64,000 nt of DNA from Streptomyces griseoluteus (GCF_004784465.1 NZ_SRRU01000014.1:1-64000); one strand, 5' to 3'. Numbered from the stretch's first letter, positions 41,956 to 50,981 are shown. Notes: a model not told the origin generated them from the sequence alone. Numbers and translations: made by a program.

Positions 41956-43542
41956 TCAACGCCGTGCCCGCTTTTTCAGCCTCCGGTGCTGGAGTCCCAG
42001 GTTCTTGATACCGCGCTTCCGCAGTCCCCGGTTCCTCATCGTCGGGACCGGACCGTGGACCGCGGCCCGCGCGATGTTCCGGGCCATCCCGCCGAACACG
42101 ATCGCGTGGAACGGCGACACCGACCACCAGTACGCCTGGCCTAGCAGCCCGCGCGGGTGGAACAGGGCGCGCTGACGGTACCGGCTGCGGCCCTCGCCGT
42201 ACGGCTCCGCGTACATCTCCAGCCAGGCCAGGCCCGGCAGCCGCATCTCGGCCCGCAGCCGCAGCAGATGGCCCGGCTCGATCTCCTCCACCCGCCAGAA
42301 GTCCAGCGAGTCGCCCACCCGCAGCCGCTCCGCGTCCCGGCGGCCCCGGCGCAGGCCCACCCCGCCCATCGCCCGGTCCATCCAGCCGCGCAGGGACCAG
42401 GCGAGCGGGAAGGAGTACCAGCCGTTGTCCCCGCCGACCCCCTCGATCACCCGCCACAACCGGTCCAGCGGCGCGTCCACCACCGTCTCGCGCTCGTCGG
42501 TGTACAGGCTGCCGCCCGCCCAGGCCGGGTCGGTCGGCAGCGGATCGCTCGGCGCGCCCGGCACCGACGCCGACGACCAGCGGGTGGCCACCTTCGCCTC
42601 CCGCACCCGGCGCAGCGCCAGCCGGACCGACTCGTCGAAGGTGAACGGATGCCCGGGCGGCTCCGGCAGATACCGCCGGATGTCGTGCTCGCGGCACACC
42701 ACCTCATACCGCAGCGACTCCGTCAGCGGGCGGGCGATCGACGCGGGCACGGGAGTCACCAGTCCCACCCAGTGGCTGGACAGACCCGGCGTCAGCATCG
42801 GCACGGACAGGATCAGCCGGTGCGGCAGACGGGCGAGCCGGGCGTACCTCAGCATCATCTCCCGGTACGTCAGTATGTCCGGGCCGCCGATGTCGAAGCT
42901 CCGGTTCACGTCCTCCGGCAGCAGCGCGGAACCCACCAGCAGCCGCAGCACGTCCTTCACACCGATCGGCTGGATACGGGTGTGCACCCAGCTCGGCGTC
43001 ACCATCACCGGCAGCCGCTCGGTGAGGTAGCGCAGCATCTCGAAGGAGGCCGAGCCCGAGCCGATGATCACCGCCGCGCGCAGGACGGCCGTCGGCACCC
43101 CCGACTCCAGCAGGATGTGCCCGACCTCCGCCCGCGAGCGCAGATGCGGGGACAGCTCCCCCTCCGGCACCCCGGCCGGGGTCAGCCCGCCGAGGTAGAC
43201 GATCCGGCGCACCCCCGCCGCCTTCGCCTGCTCGCCGAAGTACCGGGCCGCGCGCCGGTCGGTCTCCTCGAAGTCGTCCCCGCTGCCCAGCGCGTGCACC
43301 AAGTAGTACGCCACGTCGACGTCCCGCATCGCCTCGGCCAGCGAGTCGGGGTCCGTCACATCACCCCGCACCACCTCCACGTCACCGGCCCACGGATGGT
43401 CGCGCAGCTTGCCCGGCGTACGGGCCAGACAGCGCACCCGGTGTCCGGCGGCGAGCAGCTCCGGCACGAGCCTGCCTCCGATGTAGCCGGTCGCCCCGGT
43501 CACCAGGCAGCGCAGCCCGTCCTCGGGCTCGTCGTCGTTCAT
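41956..43542 (-). CDS. NAD(P)-binding SDR protein with DUF2867 domain
   Basis: This protein of 528 residues has an N-terminal atypical SDR/NmrA-like domain at about 10-330 (RCLVTGATGYIGGRLVPELL; VDVAYYLVHALGSGDDF). The C-terminal DUF2867 part at about 345-515 has WRVIEGVGGDNGWYSFPLAW, LDFWRVEEIEPGHLLRL and the SPFHAIVFGGMARNI end. Fusion of these two is common in actinobacteria and is often found beside photolyase genes. A catalytic role in a light-induced pathway is inferred. ATG 43542 is chosen (GAGGAGCCGGAG upstream); a longer start at 43620 is less likely. Confidence 0.85.
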   Translation of the reverse strand: MNDDEPEDGLRCLVTGATGYIGGRLVPELLAAGHRVRCLARTPGKLRDHPWAGDVEVVRGDVTDPDSLAEAMRDVDVAYYLVHALGSGDDFEETDRRAARYFGEQAKAAGVRRIVYLGGLTPAGVPEGELSPHLRSRAEVGHILLESGVPTAVLRAAVIIGSGSASFEMLRYLTERLPVMVTPSWVHTRIQPIGVKDVLRLLVGSALLPEDVNRSFDIGGPDILTYREMMLRYARLARLPHRLILSVPMLTPGLSSHWVGLVTPVPASIARPLTESLRYEVVCREHDIRRYLPEPPGHPFTFDESVRLALRRVREAKVATRWSSASVPGAPSDPLPTDPAWAGGSLYTDERETVVDAPLDRLWRVIEGVGGDNGWYSFPLAWSLRGWMDRAMGGVGLRRGRRDAERLRVGDSLDFWRVEEIEPGHLLRLRAEMRLPGLAWLEMYAEPYGEGRSRYRQRALFHPRGLLGQAYWWSVSPFHAIVFGGMARNIARAAVHGPVPTMRNRGLRKRGIKNLGLQHRRLKKRARR

Positions 43543-43737
43543 CGTCTCCGGCTCCTCGGCATCGGTGTCCGCCCGTGGTCCGCCACGGCCTCCCCGTGAT
43601 CCCTTCCCGCCCGGCGCCACCAGCGGATGCGGTTGTGCCGAACGGCGTACAACGGCATGTCCGTGCGATGGCCGGGCAGCCGATGAGGTACAGGTTCCGT
43701 GTCCCGTCCGAACCTTCCGCCGGAGGTGTCCGCCGCC

Positions 43738-43905
43738 ATGAATTCGACAGTACTGGAGCGTTTCCCCGCAGGCTCACCGCGCGGCTCCTGGCCCGCCGAG
43801 GAGTACGCCGCCGCCCGCCGGGCCGAGGGTGAACCCGCGACGGTGGTCATGGACCTCAACTCGGACGCTTTCCTCGTCGTGGTCGAGGGCCGCACGGACG
43901 ACTAG
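43738..43905 (+). CDS. Small hypothetical protein, 55 residues
   Basis: This small acidic protein begins MNSTVLERFPAGSPRG, has a basic middle and ends DLNSDAFLVVVEGRTDD. GGAGG lies 11 bases before the ATG. I cannot assign a family. Its TAG stop overlaps that of the convergent acyl-CoA dehydrogenase-like gene in a shared CTAG. It could be a short regulatory or structural peptide, or a decayed gene. Confidence 0.5.
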   Translation: MNSTVLERFPAGSPRGSWPAEEYAAARRAEGEPATVVMDLNSDAFLVVVEGRTDD

Positions 43906-45005
43906 GGCCTTCCTTCCGGATCAGGCCGGCTCATGACGACCCCGCCACTCCGGCAAGATCCGGAAGACACGCCCCAAGTCCCGAGCGCCTCCAGATGGGC
44001 CTTCCGGGTCTCCGCCGTCTGACCCTGGATCAGCAGGAACATCCCCTCGCGGGCGAGGCGCTGGGCCTTGGACGTGAGGGACATCGAGCGTCCGCCCCCT
44101 GCTACGACCGCCGCCGTGGTGGCGGTGTTCAGCGCCGCGTACGCCTCCGCCCGTACCGCCAGGCGGTCCGCCACCCGCTCCAGCGGGGCCGGATGGTCGG
44201 CCAGGGCGTAGGCACGGGTGCGGACGTCCGCCACACGGTTCCGTAGCGGGGCTGCCGTCCGTTCGTCCAGCAGGGACAGGGCCGCCGAGGCGATGCCGAA
44301 GACCGCCGGGTTGGTGTTCAGGGTCTTCGCCCGGTCGGTGGGGGCCCACTCGGCGTACGGGATGCGCAGGGCCACCGACTCCTCGGGGACGCGCAGGCCG
44401 TCCAGCTCCAGGGAGACCGTGTGCGCGGCGGTCAGGGCGGCCAGACGCAGGGGGTCGGAGGGGCGCAGGCCCGGCTGGTCGCGGGCGTCCACGAAGGCGA
44501 ACACCGCCTCGTCGTCCTCGGTCAGGCCGGCCAGGAGGAACACGTCGTTCAGGCTCCAGCCGGTGTACCAGGGGACCGTGCCGTCGAAGCGCCAGCCCGT
44601 GCCGTCGTGGCGGGCCCGTACGGGTGCCGCGGGGTGGGCGCGCAGCTGTGCGTACGCCACGCCGGACAGCAGCTCGCCGCGGGCCAGCGGGCCCAACAGA
44701 CGCTCGCGGGCGGCCGGTTCGCCGCGCGCGAGGATCTGGACCGGGGTGTGGTGCTGCGACTGGACGAACCAGGTGGAGCCGCACGCGCCCGCCAGGATCT
44801 CCGAGACCTCCCGCACCACGGCGGGCGGCGCCGCCGAGCCGCCGTATGCGGCCGGTGCCGTCAGGCCCAGCAGCCCGGACCGCTTCACGGCCTCGATGTG
44901 GCTCGCCGGCACGCCCTCCTGGTCCACCCGCTCCGCCTCGGGCTCCAGCAGCTCGGCGGCGAGCAGACGGGCGCGGGCGACGAGCGGGTGATCGGTGATC
45001 GTCAT
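43902..45005 (-). CDS. Acyl-CoA dehydrogenase family flavoprotein (SfnB/DszC-like)
   Basis: This 367-residue protein has an N-terminal helical domain at about 10-95, a middle beta domain with WRFDGTVPWYTGWSLNDVFLL, and a C-terminal helical bundle (SLTSKAQRLAREGMFLLIQGQTAETRKAH). The pattern fits the monooxygenase-like branch of the family (SfnB/DszC/HpaH-type) more than beta-oxidation enzymes. The last 25 residues (after AHLEALG) are unusual and rich in Gly/Ser/Arg. It is divergent from an aldo/keto reductase gene. Confidence 0.82.
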   Translation of the reverse strand: MTITDHPLVARARLLAAELLEPEAERVDQEGVPASHIEAVKRSGLLGLTAPAAYGGSAAPPAVVREVSEILAGACGSTWFVQSQHHTPVQILARGEPAARERLLGPLARGELLSGVAYAQLRAHPAAPVRARHDGTGWRFDGTVPWYTGWSLNDVFLLAGLTEDDEAVFAFVDARDQPGLRPSDPLRLAALTAAHTVSLELDGLRVPEESVALRIPYAEWAPTDRAKTLNTNPAVFGIASAALSLLDERTAAPLRNRVADVRTRAYALADHPAPLERVADRLAVRAEAYAALNTATTAAVVAGGGRSMSLTSKAQRLAREGMFLLIQGQTAETRKAHLEALGTWGVSSGSCRSGGVVMSRPDPEGRP

Positions 45006-45058
45006 GCGTCCCTTCCTACCCCGGCCGCACCGCCCGGCATCCGTGGCACACTCCGCCG

Positions 45059-45967
45059 ATGACCACCGAAACGATCACCGCGGCAGCTTCCGGCACCCTC
45101 ACCCTCGGCGACCTCACCGTCCACCGCGTCGGCCTCGGCGCGATGCGGCTGACCGGCAACGCCGCCTTCCACCTCGGCACCCCCAGCGACCGGACCCGCT
45201 CGCTGGCCGTCCTGCGCCGGGCCGTGGAACTCGGGGTGAACCACATCGACACCGCCGCCTTCTACTTCTCCTCCCTGCGTTCCGCCAACGAACTGATCAA
45301 CACCGCCCTCGCCCCCTATGCCGACGACCTGGTCATCGCCACCAAGGTCGGCCCCTTCCGTGAGCAGGACGGCTCCTGGGGCACCGCCGCCCGCCCCGAC
45401 CAGCTGCGCGGCCACGTCGAGGAGAACCTCCGCCAGCTCGGCCGCGACCACCTCGACCTGGTGTACCTGCGCCGGATGCGGCAGAACTCCGTCGCCGAAC
45501 ACTTCGGCGCCCTCGCCGAGTTGCGGGAGGAGGGCCTGATCCGGCACCTGGGCATCTCGGCGATCGAACCCCGCCACCTCGACGAGGCCCTGGCCATCGC
45601 ACCGGTGGTCGCCGTGCAGAATCGGTACGGGCTCGACGCCTCCGGTCCCGAGGGGAAGGAACTGCTCAAGCTGTGCGGGGAGCGCGGCATCGCCTTCGTC
45701 CCGTTCTACTCCGTCGCCGGGGAGACCGGCGAACGGGGCAGGCATGAGCGCGTCCCGGCCGACGCGGACGCCGCCGTCGCGGAGATCGCGGAGGCGCACA
45801 GCGTCAGTCCCACACAGGTCCGGATCGCCTGGACCCTCCACCAGGGCCCGCACGTCCTCGCCATCCCCGGCACCGGCGACCCGGCCCATCTGACGGAGAA
45901 CACCGCGGCGGGCGCCCTGAAGCTCACCGACGGCCAACTGGGCCGCCTGAACGCCTTCCACCAGTAG
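45059..45967 (+). CDS. Aldo/keto reductase
   Basis: This 302-residue (beta/alpha)8 NADPH reductase begins with strand LTVHRVGLGAMRLTG. The catalytic Asp and Tyr lie in HIDTAAFYFSSLRSANELI, followed by Lys in VIATKVGPF and the His-equivalent region LDLVYLRRMR. The NADPH-binding end reads VLAIPGTGDPAHLTEN. The histidine that is usual after LDLVYL is replaced by arginine (YLRRM). It acts on small carbonyls; substrate unknown. It is divergent from the acyl-CoA-dehydrogenase-like gene across 53 bases. Confidence 0.9.
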   Translation: MTTETITAAASGTLTLGDLTVHRVGLGAMRLTGNAAFHLGTPSDRTRSLAVLRRAVELGVNHIDTAAFYFSSLRSANELINTALAPYADDLVIATKVGPFREQDGSWGTAARPDQLRGHVEENLRQLGRDHLDLVYLRRMRQNSVAEHFGALAELREEGLIRHLGISAIEPRHLDEALAIAPVVAVQNRYGLDASGPEGKELLKLCGERGIAFVPFYSVAGETGERGRHERVPADADAAVAEIAEAHSVSPTQVRIAWTLHQGPHVLAIPGTGDPAHLTENTAAGALKLTDGQLGRLNAFHQ

Positions 45968-46015
45968 CGGAGCACCCCGCCGGTCCCCTCTCAGGAGGAG
46001 ACTGGCGCCCCGGTA

Positions 46016-46029
46016 GTTTTACGTATAAC
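46016..46029 (+). promoter_or_regulatory. Near-palindrome and -10-like element before the VOC-add operon
   Basis: GTTTTACGTATAAC is symmetric except for one base pair and contains TATAAC. The -35 is poor. Possible operator/promoter for the VOC and adenosine deaminase genes 35 bases downstream. Confidence 0.3.
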
Positions 46030-46063
46030 CTCTCCCGCTAACCACCCCCACCGGAAGGCTCCG

Positions 46064-46459
46064 ATGCGCCGCGTTGCCCTGGTCACCCTCGTCGTGGACG
46101 ACTACGACGACGCCATCCGCTTCTACACCGAGGCCCTGGGTTTCCGGCTCGCCGAGGACGAGCCCCGCCCGGACGGCTCCCGGTGGGTCGTGGTGGAGCC
46201 CGGCACCGAAGAGGGCAGTGGCAGCGGTCTGCTGCTCGCCCGCGCCAAGGACGACGGCCAGCGCGCCCGCGTCGGCGACCAGACCGGCGGCCGGGTCGGC
46301 TTCTTCCTGCACACCGACGACTTCGCCCGCGACCACGCCCGCATGACCGCCCACGGGGTGACCTTCCTGGAGGACCCCCGCCACGAGCCGTACGGCACGG
46401 TCGCCGTCTTCCAGGACCTCTACGGCAACCGCTGGGACCTGCTCCAGCCCGCCGCCTGA
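46064..46459 (+). CDS. VOC family protein
   Basis: This 131-residue protein has two VOC repeats: VALVTLVVDDYDDAIRFYTEALGF (split motif) and VGFFLHTDDFARDHARMTAHGV, ending AVFQDLYGNRWDLLQP. It probably folds as a metal-binding dimer. It is the first gene of a unit with adenosine deaminase 35 bases downstream. Substrate unknown. GGAAGG precedes the ATG. Confidence 0.87.
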   Translation: MRRVALVTLVVDDYDDAIRFYTEALGFRLAEDEPRPDGSRWVVVEPGTEEGSGSGLLLARAKDDGQRARVGDQTGGRVGFFLHTDDFARDHARMTAHGVTFLEDPRHEPYGTVAVFQDLYGNRWDLLQPAA

Positions 46460-46494
46460 ATCCCCATCCGCACGATCCGCCGAGGAAGCACGCC

Positions 46495-47565
46495 ATGACC
46501 GCGCCCCGCATCGACACCGAGACCCTCCGCCGGCTCCCCAAAGCCGTCCTGCACGACCACCTCGACGGCGGCCTGCGCCCCGCCACCGTCATCGAACTCG
46601 CGGCCGCGGTCGGCCACACCCTGCCCACCACCGACCCCGGCGAACTGGCCGCCTGGTACGTCGAGGCCGCGGGCTCCGGTGACCTGGTCCGCTACATAGG
46701 CACCTTCGAGCACACCCTCGCGGTGATGCAGACCCGCGAGGGGCTGCTGCGCGTGGCCGAGGAGTACGTGCTCGACCTCGCCGCCGACGGCGTGGTCTAC
46801 GCCGAGGTGCGCTACGCCCCCGAGCTGAACACCCGTGCCGGGCTGAGCCTGGCCGAGGTCGTGGAGACCGTGCAGGAGGGCCTCGCGGCCGGCATGGCCA
46901 AGGCGGCCGCCGCCGGGACGCCGGTACGCGTCGGCACCCTGCTGTGCGGCATGCGGATGTTCGACCGGGTCGGCGAGGCCGCCGAACTGGCCGTCGCCTA
47001 CCGCGACGCCGGGGTCGTCGGCTTCGACATCGCCGGCGCCGAGGACGGCTTCCCGCCCGCCGACCACCTGGCCGCCTTCGAGCACCTGCGCGCCGAGAGC
47101 GTGCCGTTCACCATCCACGCGGGCGAGGCGTACGGCCTGCCCAGCATCCACCAGGCCGTCCAGGTGTGCGGCGCCCAGCGTCTCGGGCACGGCGTCCGCA
47201 TCACCGAGGACATCGTCGACGGCAAGCTCGGCCGTCTGGCCGGCTGGGTCCGCGACCGCCGGATCGCCCTGGAGATGTGCCCCACCTCCAACCTCCAGAC
47301 CGGCTGCGCCACCTCCATCGCCGAGCACCCCATCACCGCGCTGAAGGACCTCGGCTTCCGGGTCACCCTCAACACCGACAACCGCCTGGTCTCCGGCACC
47401 ACCATGACCCGCGAGATGGCGCTGCTGGTCGAGGAGGCGGGCTGGACGGCGAAGGACCTGCGCACGGTCACCGTCAACGCGGTCAAGAGCGCCTTCATCC
47501 CGTTCGACGAGCGCAAGGCGCTCATCGAGGACGTCATCCTGCGGGGCTACGCCGAAGCGCTCTGA
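46495..47565 (+). CDS. add: Adenosine deaminase
   Basis: This 356-residue zinc enzyme converts adenosine to inosine in purine salvage. Metal and catalytic motifs are complete: LHDHLDGGLRP (HxH), FTIHAGEAYG (His and Glu), RLGHGVRI, LEMCPTSNLQTG and LNTDNRLVSGTTM with the zinc-binding Asp. GAGGAAG precedes the ATG. The 3' end overlaps the convergent DinB gene by 19 bases. Its start was set at 46495 because the upstream frame reads through the VOC gene in another frame. Confidence 0.95.
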   Translation: MTAPRIDTETLRRLPKAVLHDHLDGGLRPATVIELAAAVGHTLPTTDPGELAAWYVEAAGSGDLVRYIGTFEHTLAVMQTREGLLRVAEEYVLDLAADGVVYAEVRYAPELNTRAGLSLAEVVETVQEGLAAGMAKAAAAGTPVRVGTLLCGMRMFDRVGEAAELAVAYRDAGVVGFDIAGAEDGFPPADHLAAFEHLRAESVPFTIHAGEAYGLPSIHQAVQVCGAQRLGHGVRITEDIVDGKLGRLAGWVRDRRIALEMCPTSNLQTGCATSIAEHPITALKDLGFRVTLNTDNRLVSGTTMTREMALLVEEAGWTAKDLRTVTVNAVKSAFIPFDERKALIEDVILRGYAEAL

Positions 47566-48062
47566 AGCAGCCCCTTGACGTAGGCGGCCTGTCCGACGTG
47601 CTGGAGATCGTCGGACAGGACGCTCACCAGGCGTACGCCCAGTGTGACCGGGGGCTCCCAGCGCTCGTCCACGACCCGCTCCAGGTCCTTGGCGGCCAGC
47701 GTCCGCAGCACGCCGATGGTCTGGTCGTGCACCGCGTCGTAGTACCCGGCCAGCAGCACCGTGGAGGGGACCCGCACCTTCGCGGCCTGCTCGGGGGTGT
47801 GGCCGTAGCCGGTGTCGTGGTGCGGCAGCTCCAGGTCGAAGCGGTCGGCCCAGTCCCGCGCCAGCCACACCTGCTCCAGCCCGAAGGCGTCGGCGATGTG
47901 GTCGTCCTGCACCCGGCTCAGGTGCCACAGCAGCCAGGCGATGGAGTTCGCGCCGGGCGCGGGGGAGCGGTCCAGGTCGTCCGCGCCGAGTCCGTCGAGC
48001 ACGGTGTGGACTTCTTCCCGGATACGGTCGTAGCCCTCGATGAGGATCTCCTTCGCGTGCAT
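47547..48062 (-). CDS. DinB superfamily protein
   Basis: This 171-residue four-helix protein of the DinB/maleylpyruvate isomerase type has the metal-binding histidines in LLWHLSRVQDDHIAD and QHVGQAAYVKGLL. Members act as thiol-dependent transferases (for example with mycothiol) or are of unknown function. ATG 48062 is chosen for its N-terminus MHAKEILIEGYDRIREEV. Its 3' end overlaps add by 19 bases. Confidence 0.88.
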   Translation of the reverse strand: MHAKEILIEGYDRIREEVHTVLDGLGADDLDRSPAPGANSIAWLLWHLSRVQDDHIADAFGLEQVWLARDWADRFDLELPHHDTGYGHTPEQAAKVRVPSTVLLAGYYDAVHDQTIGVLRTLAAKDLERVVDERWEPPVTLGVRLVSVLSDDLQHVGQAAYVKGLLQSASA

Positions 48063-48107
48063 GTTCCCACCCTCGCGCATCCCCGCCCCCGGCGCGAGAG
48101 CGTGGGG

Positions 48108-49010
48108 TCACCCGGGTTCGCCGGGCTCCGCCTGCGGGGTGCCGAGCAGGGCGATCAGGGCGCGGGCGGCCGGGCTGGTGGCGCGCTCCGGGGGCAGCAG
48201 GGCCACCGTCTCGTACGCGGCCTCGTCGACGCCCTTCAGCGGGAGCGCGGTGAGCGAGGTCCGCTTGTGCCGGAAGTGCCGGGGGACGACGGCGACGCCG
48301 AGGTTCTCGTCCACCAGGTCCAGCAGGCTGTGCACGTCGTTGACCTCCAGAGCGACCGTACGGCGCACCCCGGCCGCAGCGAAGGCGGCGTCCGTGGCCC
48401 GGCGCGGCCCCCAGTCCGGGTGGAAGTCCACGAACACCTCACCGGCGAGGGCGGCGGGGTCCGGCACCGCGCCCAGTTCTGCGAGCGGGTGCTCCGGATG
48501 GCACAGCACGGTCATCGGTTCGCTGGTGAGCGGCACCGACCGCAACTGGTCGCCGTCGGCCGGGACGCGGTAGGCGAAGGCCAGATCCAGCCGGCCCGCC
48601 GACACCCCCTCCGCCAGCGCGCCCGAACCGCTCTGCCGCAGCCGGATCTCCACGTCCGGGTGCTCCCGCCGGAAGGCGGCCAGCAGCCCCGCCACATGCA
48701 CCCCGGCGATGCACTGCTCGGCGCCCAGCGCCAGCGTGCCGCGCAGCACCCCCTGCACCGCGGCCACCGCCTCGTGCGCGGAGCGCACCTGCGCGAGGAT
48801 GCGCTCGGCCTCCACCAGCAGCGCCCGCCCGGCCTCCGTCAGCGTCACGCGGCGCGTGGTGCGCACGAACAGCGGCGCCCGCAGCTCCCGCTCCAGGGCG
48901 CGGATAGAGGCCGAGAGCCCCGACTGGGACACCATCAGCCGCTCGGCGGCACGGGTGAAGTGCTGGTCCTCGGCGACCGCGACGAAGTGCTGGAGATGAC
49001 GCAGTTCCAT
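48108..49010 (-). CDS. LysR-family transcriptional regulator
   Basis: This 300-residue protein has a winged HTH at about 1-60 (MELRHLQHFVAVAEDQHFTRAAERL, SQSGLSASIRALERELRAPLF) and a periplasmic-binding-like effector domain at about 90-295. It faces the aldo/keto reductase gene, the usual target layout for LysR proteins. The ATG at 49010 starts exactly at the typical N-terminus. A short palindrome lies just upstream. Confidence 0.93.
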   Translation of the reverse strand: MELRHLQHFVAVAEDQHFTRAAERLMVSQSGLSASIRALERELRAPLFVRTTRRVTLTEAGRALLVEAERILAQVRSAHEAVAAVQGVLRGTLALGAEQCIAGVHVAGLLAAFRREHPDVEIRLRQSGSGALAEGVSAGRLDLAFAYRVPADGDQLRSVPLTSEPMTVLCHPEHPLAELGAVPDPAALAGEVFVDFHPDWGPRRATDAAFAAAGVRRTVALEVNDVHSLLDLVDENLGVAVVPRHFRHKRTSLTALPLKGVDEAAYETVALLPPERATSPAARALIALLGTPQAEPGEPG

Positions 49011-49032
49011 GATTGAGAAGCCTAGCCGCTGA

Positions 49033-49045
49033 AATCCATCGGATT
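49033..49045. promoter_or_regulatory. Candidate LysR site
   Basis: AATCC-ATC-GGATT is symmetric and lies 23 bases upstream of the LysR start, in the divergent promoter region. Position and symmetry fit, but the T-N11-A rule is only loosely met. Confidence 0.3.
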
Positions 49046-49153
49046 CTTCTGTTGGACCACTGACCGCGCTCCGGGGAAGAGTTGGGGGAGGCTGCCGGAC
49101 ACCGCCGTGTCCGGCGCCGGGAAGACCGTGTGCCAACCCCTTATGGAGTCGCG

Positions 49154-50146
49154 TTGTACACCGCCCACCCCGACCGCTACGCCGACCTGCCCTACCGGCG
49201 CTCCGGACGCAGCGGACTGAAGCTCCCCGCGCTGTCGCTCGGCCTGTGGCACAACTTCGGCCCCGACCGGCCGGTGGAGACCCAGCGCGCGATCCTGCGC
49301 CGCGCCTTCGACCTCGGGATCACCCACTTCGACCTGGCCAACAACTACGGCCCGCCGCCCGGCGCCGCCGAGTCCGCGCTCGGCGAGGCGCTGAAGGCCG
49401 ACTTCACGCCGTACCGCGACGAACTGGTCATCTCCACCAAGGCCGGCTATCTGATGTGGCCCGGCCCGTACGGGGAGTGGGGCTCGCGCAAGTCCGTGCT
49501 GTCCTCGCTCGACCAGAGCCTGACGCGGATGGGCCTGGACCACGTCGACATCTTCTACTCGCACCGCTTCGACCCCGAGACCCCGCTCGAGGAGACCATG
49601 GGCGCGCTGCACACGGCGGTCCAGCAGGGCAAGGCGCTCTACGTCGGCGTCTCCAACTACTCCGCCGAGCAGACCCGCGAGGCGGCACGCATCCTGGGCG
49701 AGCTGGGCACCCCGCTCCTCATCCACCAGCCGCGCTACTCCATCCTGGACCGGCGCCCGGAGGAGGAGGGGCTGCTGGACACCCTGGACGAACTTCAGGT
49801 CGGTTCGATCGTCTACTCCCCGCTGGAGCAGGGTCTGCTCACCGGCCGGTACCTCGACGGCATCCCCGAGGACTCCCGCGCGGCGAGCGACAGCCCGTTC
49901 CTGCGGTCCGACGCCGTCACCGAGGACCTCGTCGGCCGGCTGCGCGCCCTGAACGACATCGCCGCCTCGCGCGGCCAGACCCTGGCTCAAATGGCGCTCG
50001 CCTGGGTGCTGAGGGGCGGACGGATTACTTCCGCTCTTGTCGGGGCGAGCAGCACCAAGCAACTGGAAGACAGTGTCGGCGCCATCCGGAATCTGGAATT
50101 CGACGCGGATGACGTGGCCCGAATCGACGCCGCCGTGCAGACTTGA
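49154..50146 (+). CDS. Aldo/keto reductase, glyceraldehyde-3-phosphate reductase (YghZ) type
   Basis: This protein of 330 residues has a (beta/alpha)8 fold with LPYRRSGRSGLKLPALSLGLW, catalytic Asp/Tyr in FDLANNYGPPPGAAE, Lys in ISTKAGYLMWPGPYG and His in DIFYSHRFDPETPLEE. The end ALVGASSTKQLEDSV binds NADPH. These are the marks of the L-glyceraldehyde-3-phosphate/methylglyoxal reductases. TTG 49154 with GGAG five bases upstream gives the family-like start; GTG 49130 is an alternative. It is divergent from the LysR gene, its probable regulator. Confidence 0.9.
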   Translation: MYTAHPDRYADLPYRRSGRSGLKLPALSLGLWHNFGPDRPVETQRAILRRAFDLGITHFDLANNYGPPPGAAESALGEALKADFTPYRDELVISTKAGYLMWPGPYGEWGSRKSVLSSLDQSLTRMGLDHVDIFYSHRFDPETPLEETMGALHTAVQQGKALYVGVSNYSAEQTREAARILGELGTPLLIHQPRYSILDRRPEEEGLLDTLDELQVGSIVYSPLEQGLLTGRYLDGIPEDSRAASDSPFLRSDAVTEDLVGRLRALNDIAASRGQTLAQMALAWVLRGGRITSALVGASSTKQLEDSVGAIRNLEFDADDVARIDAAVQT

Positions 50147-50168
50147 ACTCGCCGGAACAGTAGCGGCG

Positions 50169-50193
50169 GAAGGCGGAAGTTTTTTCCGCCTTC
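50169..50193 (+). terminator. Terminator of the aldo/keto reductase gene
   Basis: GAAGGCGGAA / TTCCGCCTTC, 10-base arms, 5-base U-rich loop, just after the stop codon. Confidence 0.75.
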
Positions 50194-50260
50194 ACAATTT
50201 CTCCGCGTATTCCGGTGCGGGCGGCGCTGAATTCCTGCCACGCCCGCCCGCGGAGCCGCA

Positions 50261-50295
50261 CAAGAGCCCAGGGGAGCCCCGCCCCTGGGCTCTTG
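50261..50295. terminator. Second, very strong hairpin
   Basis: CAAGAGCCCAGGGG / CCCCTGGGCTCTTG, 14-base perfect arms with a 7-base loop. Probable back-up terminator, active in both directions. Confidence 0.75.
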
Positions 50296-50555
50296 CCCTG
50301 TAAGGGCTGCCGGGCAGGGCTGCCGTGCGCCGCCCACGGTCGATAATCCGCCAACTAATGCGGGGCGGTCCCGCGCCTTACATGATTCGGCCAGAATCGG
50401 GGCATCGCATATGCCAGCAGAGTGGCCGGAAAGGCATGGTGACAGTGTTTCCATTGGGGCGATACTCAAAATGCCAGGGGCACTTCACCGCACAGGAGCC
50501 GCACGGATAAGAGAGGGACCGGTCGGCACACCGGCGAGGCAACGGGGGAGTGATC

Positions 50556-50966
50556 GTGCACGATGAATTCCTGTGCCATGTCACCGCGTACGGGATCTGC
50601 GGCGGCCAGCGGGTAGGCGTACCGCTCGGCACCTACCGCGCGCCCACCCTCGCGCTCGCCCTGTGGTGGCTGCGGGACCGCGCCTCCTGGATCGCCGAGC
50701 GGCTGGACCCCAGTCCCGAGGGCGAGAAGATCCCGGCGGGCGCCCTCGTCCCCGTCCCGGACACCGTGGCCGACGTCCCCACCCTGCTGCGGGCCTGGTG
50801 TTCCGACGACGCCCGGCAGGAACTGGTCGCGGACGAACTGGCCGGCGGACGCCTGGTGCGGATCGCCGCGAGCGACGACACCACGGAGTACGAACTCCTC
50901 GCCGAGTCGATCGACGCCCTGCGCATGCAGCGCACCGTCCCCGCCTTCGTCGTCCCCGTGGCCTGA
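50556..50966 (+). CDS. Conserved hypothetical protein, 136 residues
   Basis: This soluble alpha/beta protein begins VHDEFLCHVTAYGICGGQRVG and has repeated short strands and helices (APTLALALWWLRDRASWIAE, DARQELVADELAGGRLVRI). It ends VPAFVVPVA. No recognised domain. GTG 50556 is preferred with ACGGGGGA upstream; a GTG two codons earlier overlaps that site. It precedes the RsbW-type gene by 150 bases with a hairpin between, so it is a separate unit. Confidence 0.65.
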   Translation: MHDEFLCHVTAYGICGGQRVGVPLGTYRAPTLALALWWLRDRASWIAERLDPSPEGEKIPAGALVPVPDTVADVPTLLRAWCSDDARQELVADELAGGRLVRIAASDDTTEYELLAESIDALRMQRTVPAFVVPVA

Positions 50967-50981
50967 GCGCGAAACCGCAGG

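Larger units (their letters stand above)
50147..50555. other. Intergenic region, 409 bases
   Basis: This gap holds two strong terminators (50169-50193 and 50261-50295), then about 250 bases of lower GC leading to the hypothetical gene at 50556. In that part GCATATGCCAG (50407-50417) matches the palindrome upstream of the PAS/PP2C-like gene. A weak promoter-like GTGACA-N18-TACTCA lies at 50439-50468. Confidence 0.6.

Noticed and set aside
43902..43990. Frameshift at the end of the acyl-CoA-dehydrogenase-like gene
   Set aside because: The last 25 residues look unlike the family, but no alternative frame restores a clearly better tail, so I kept the gene as intact.
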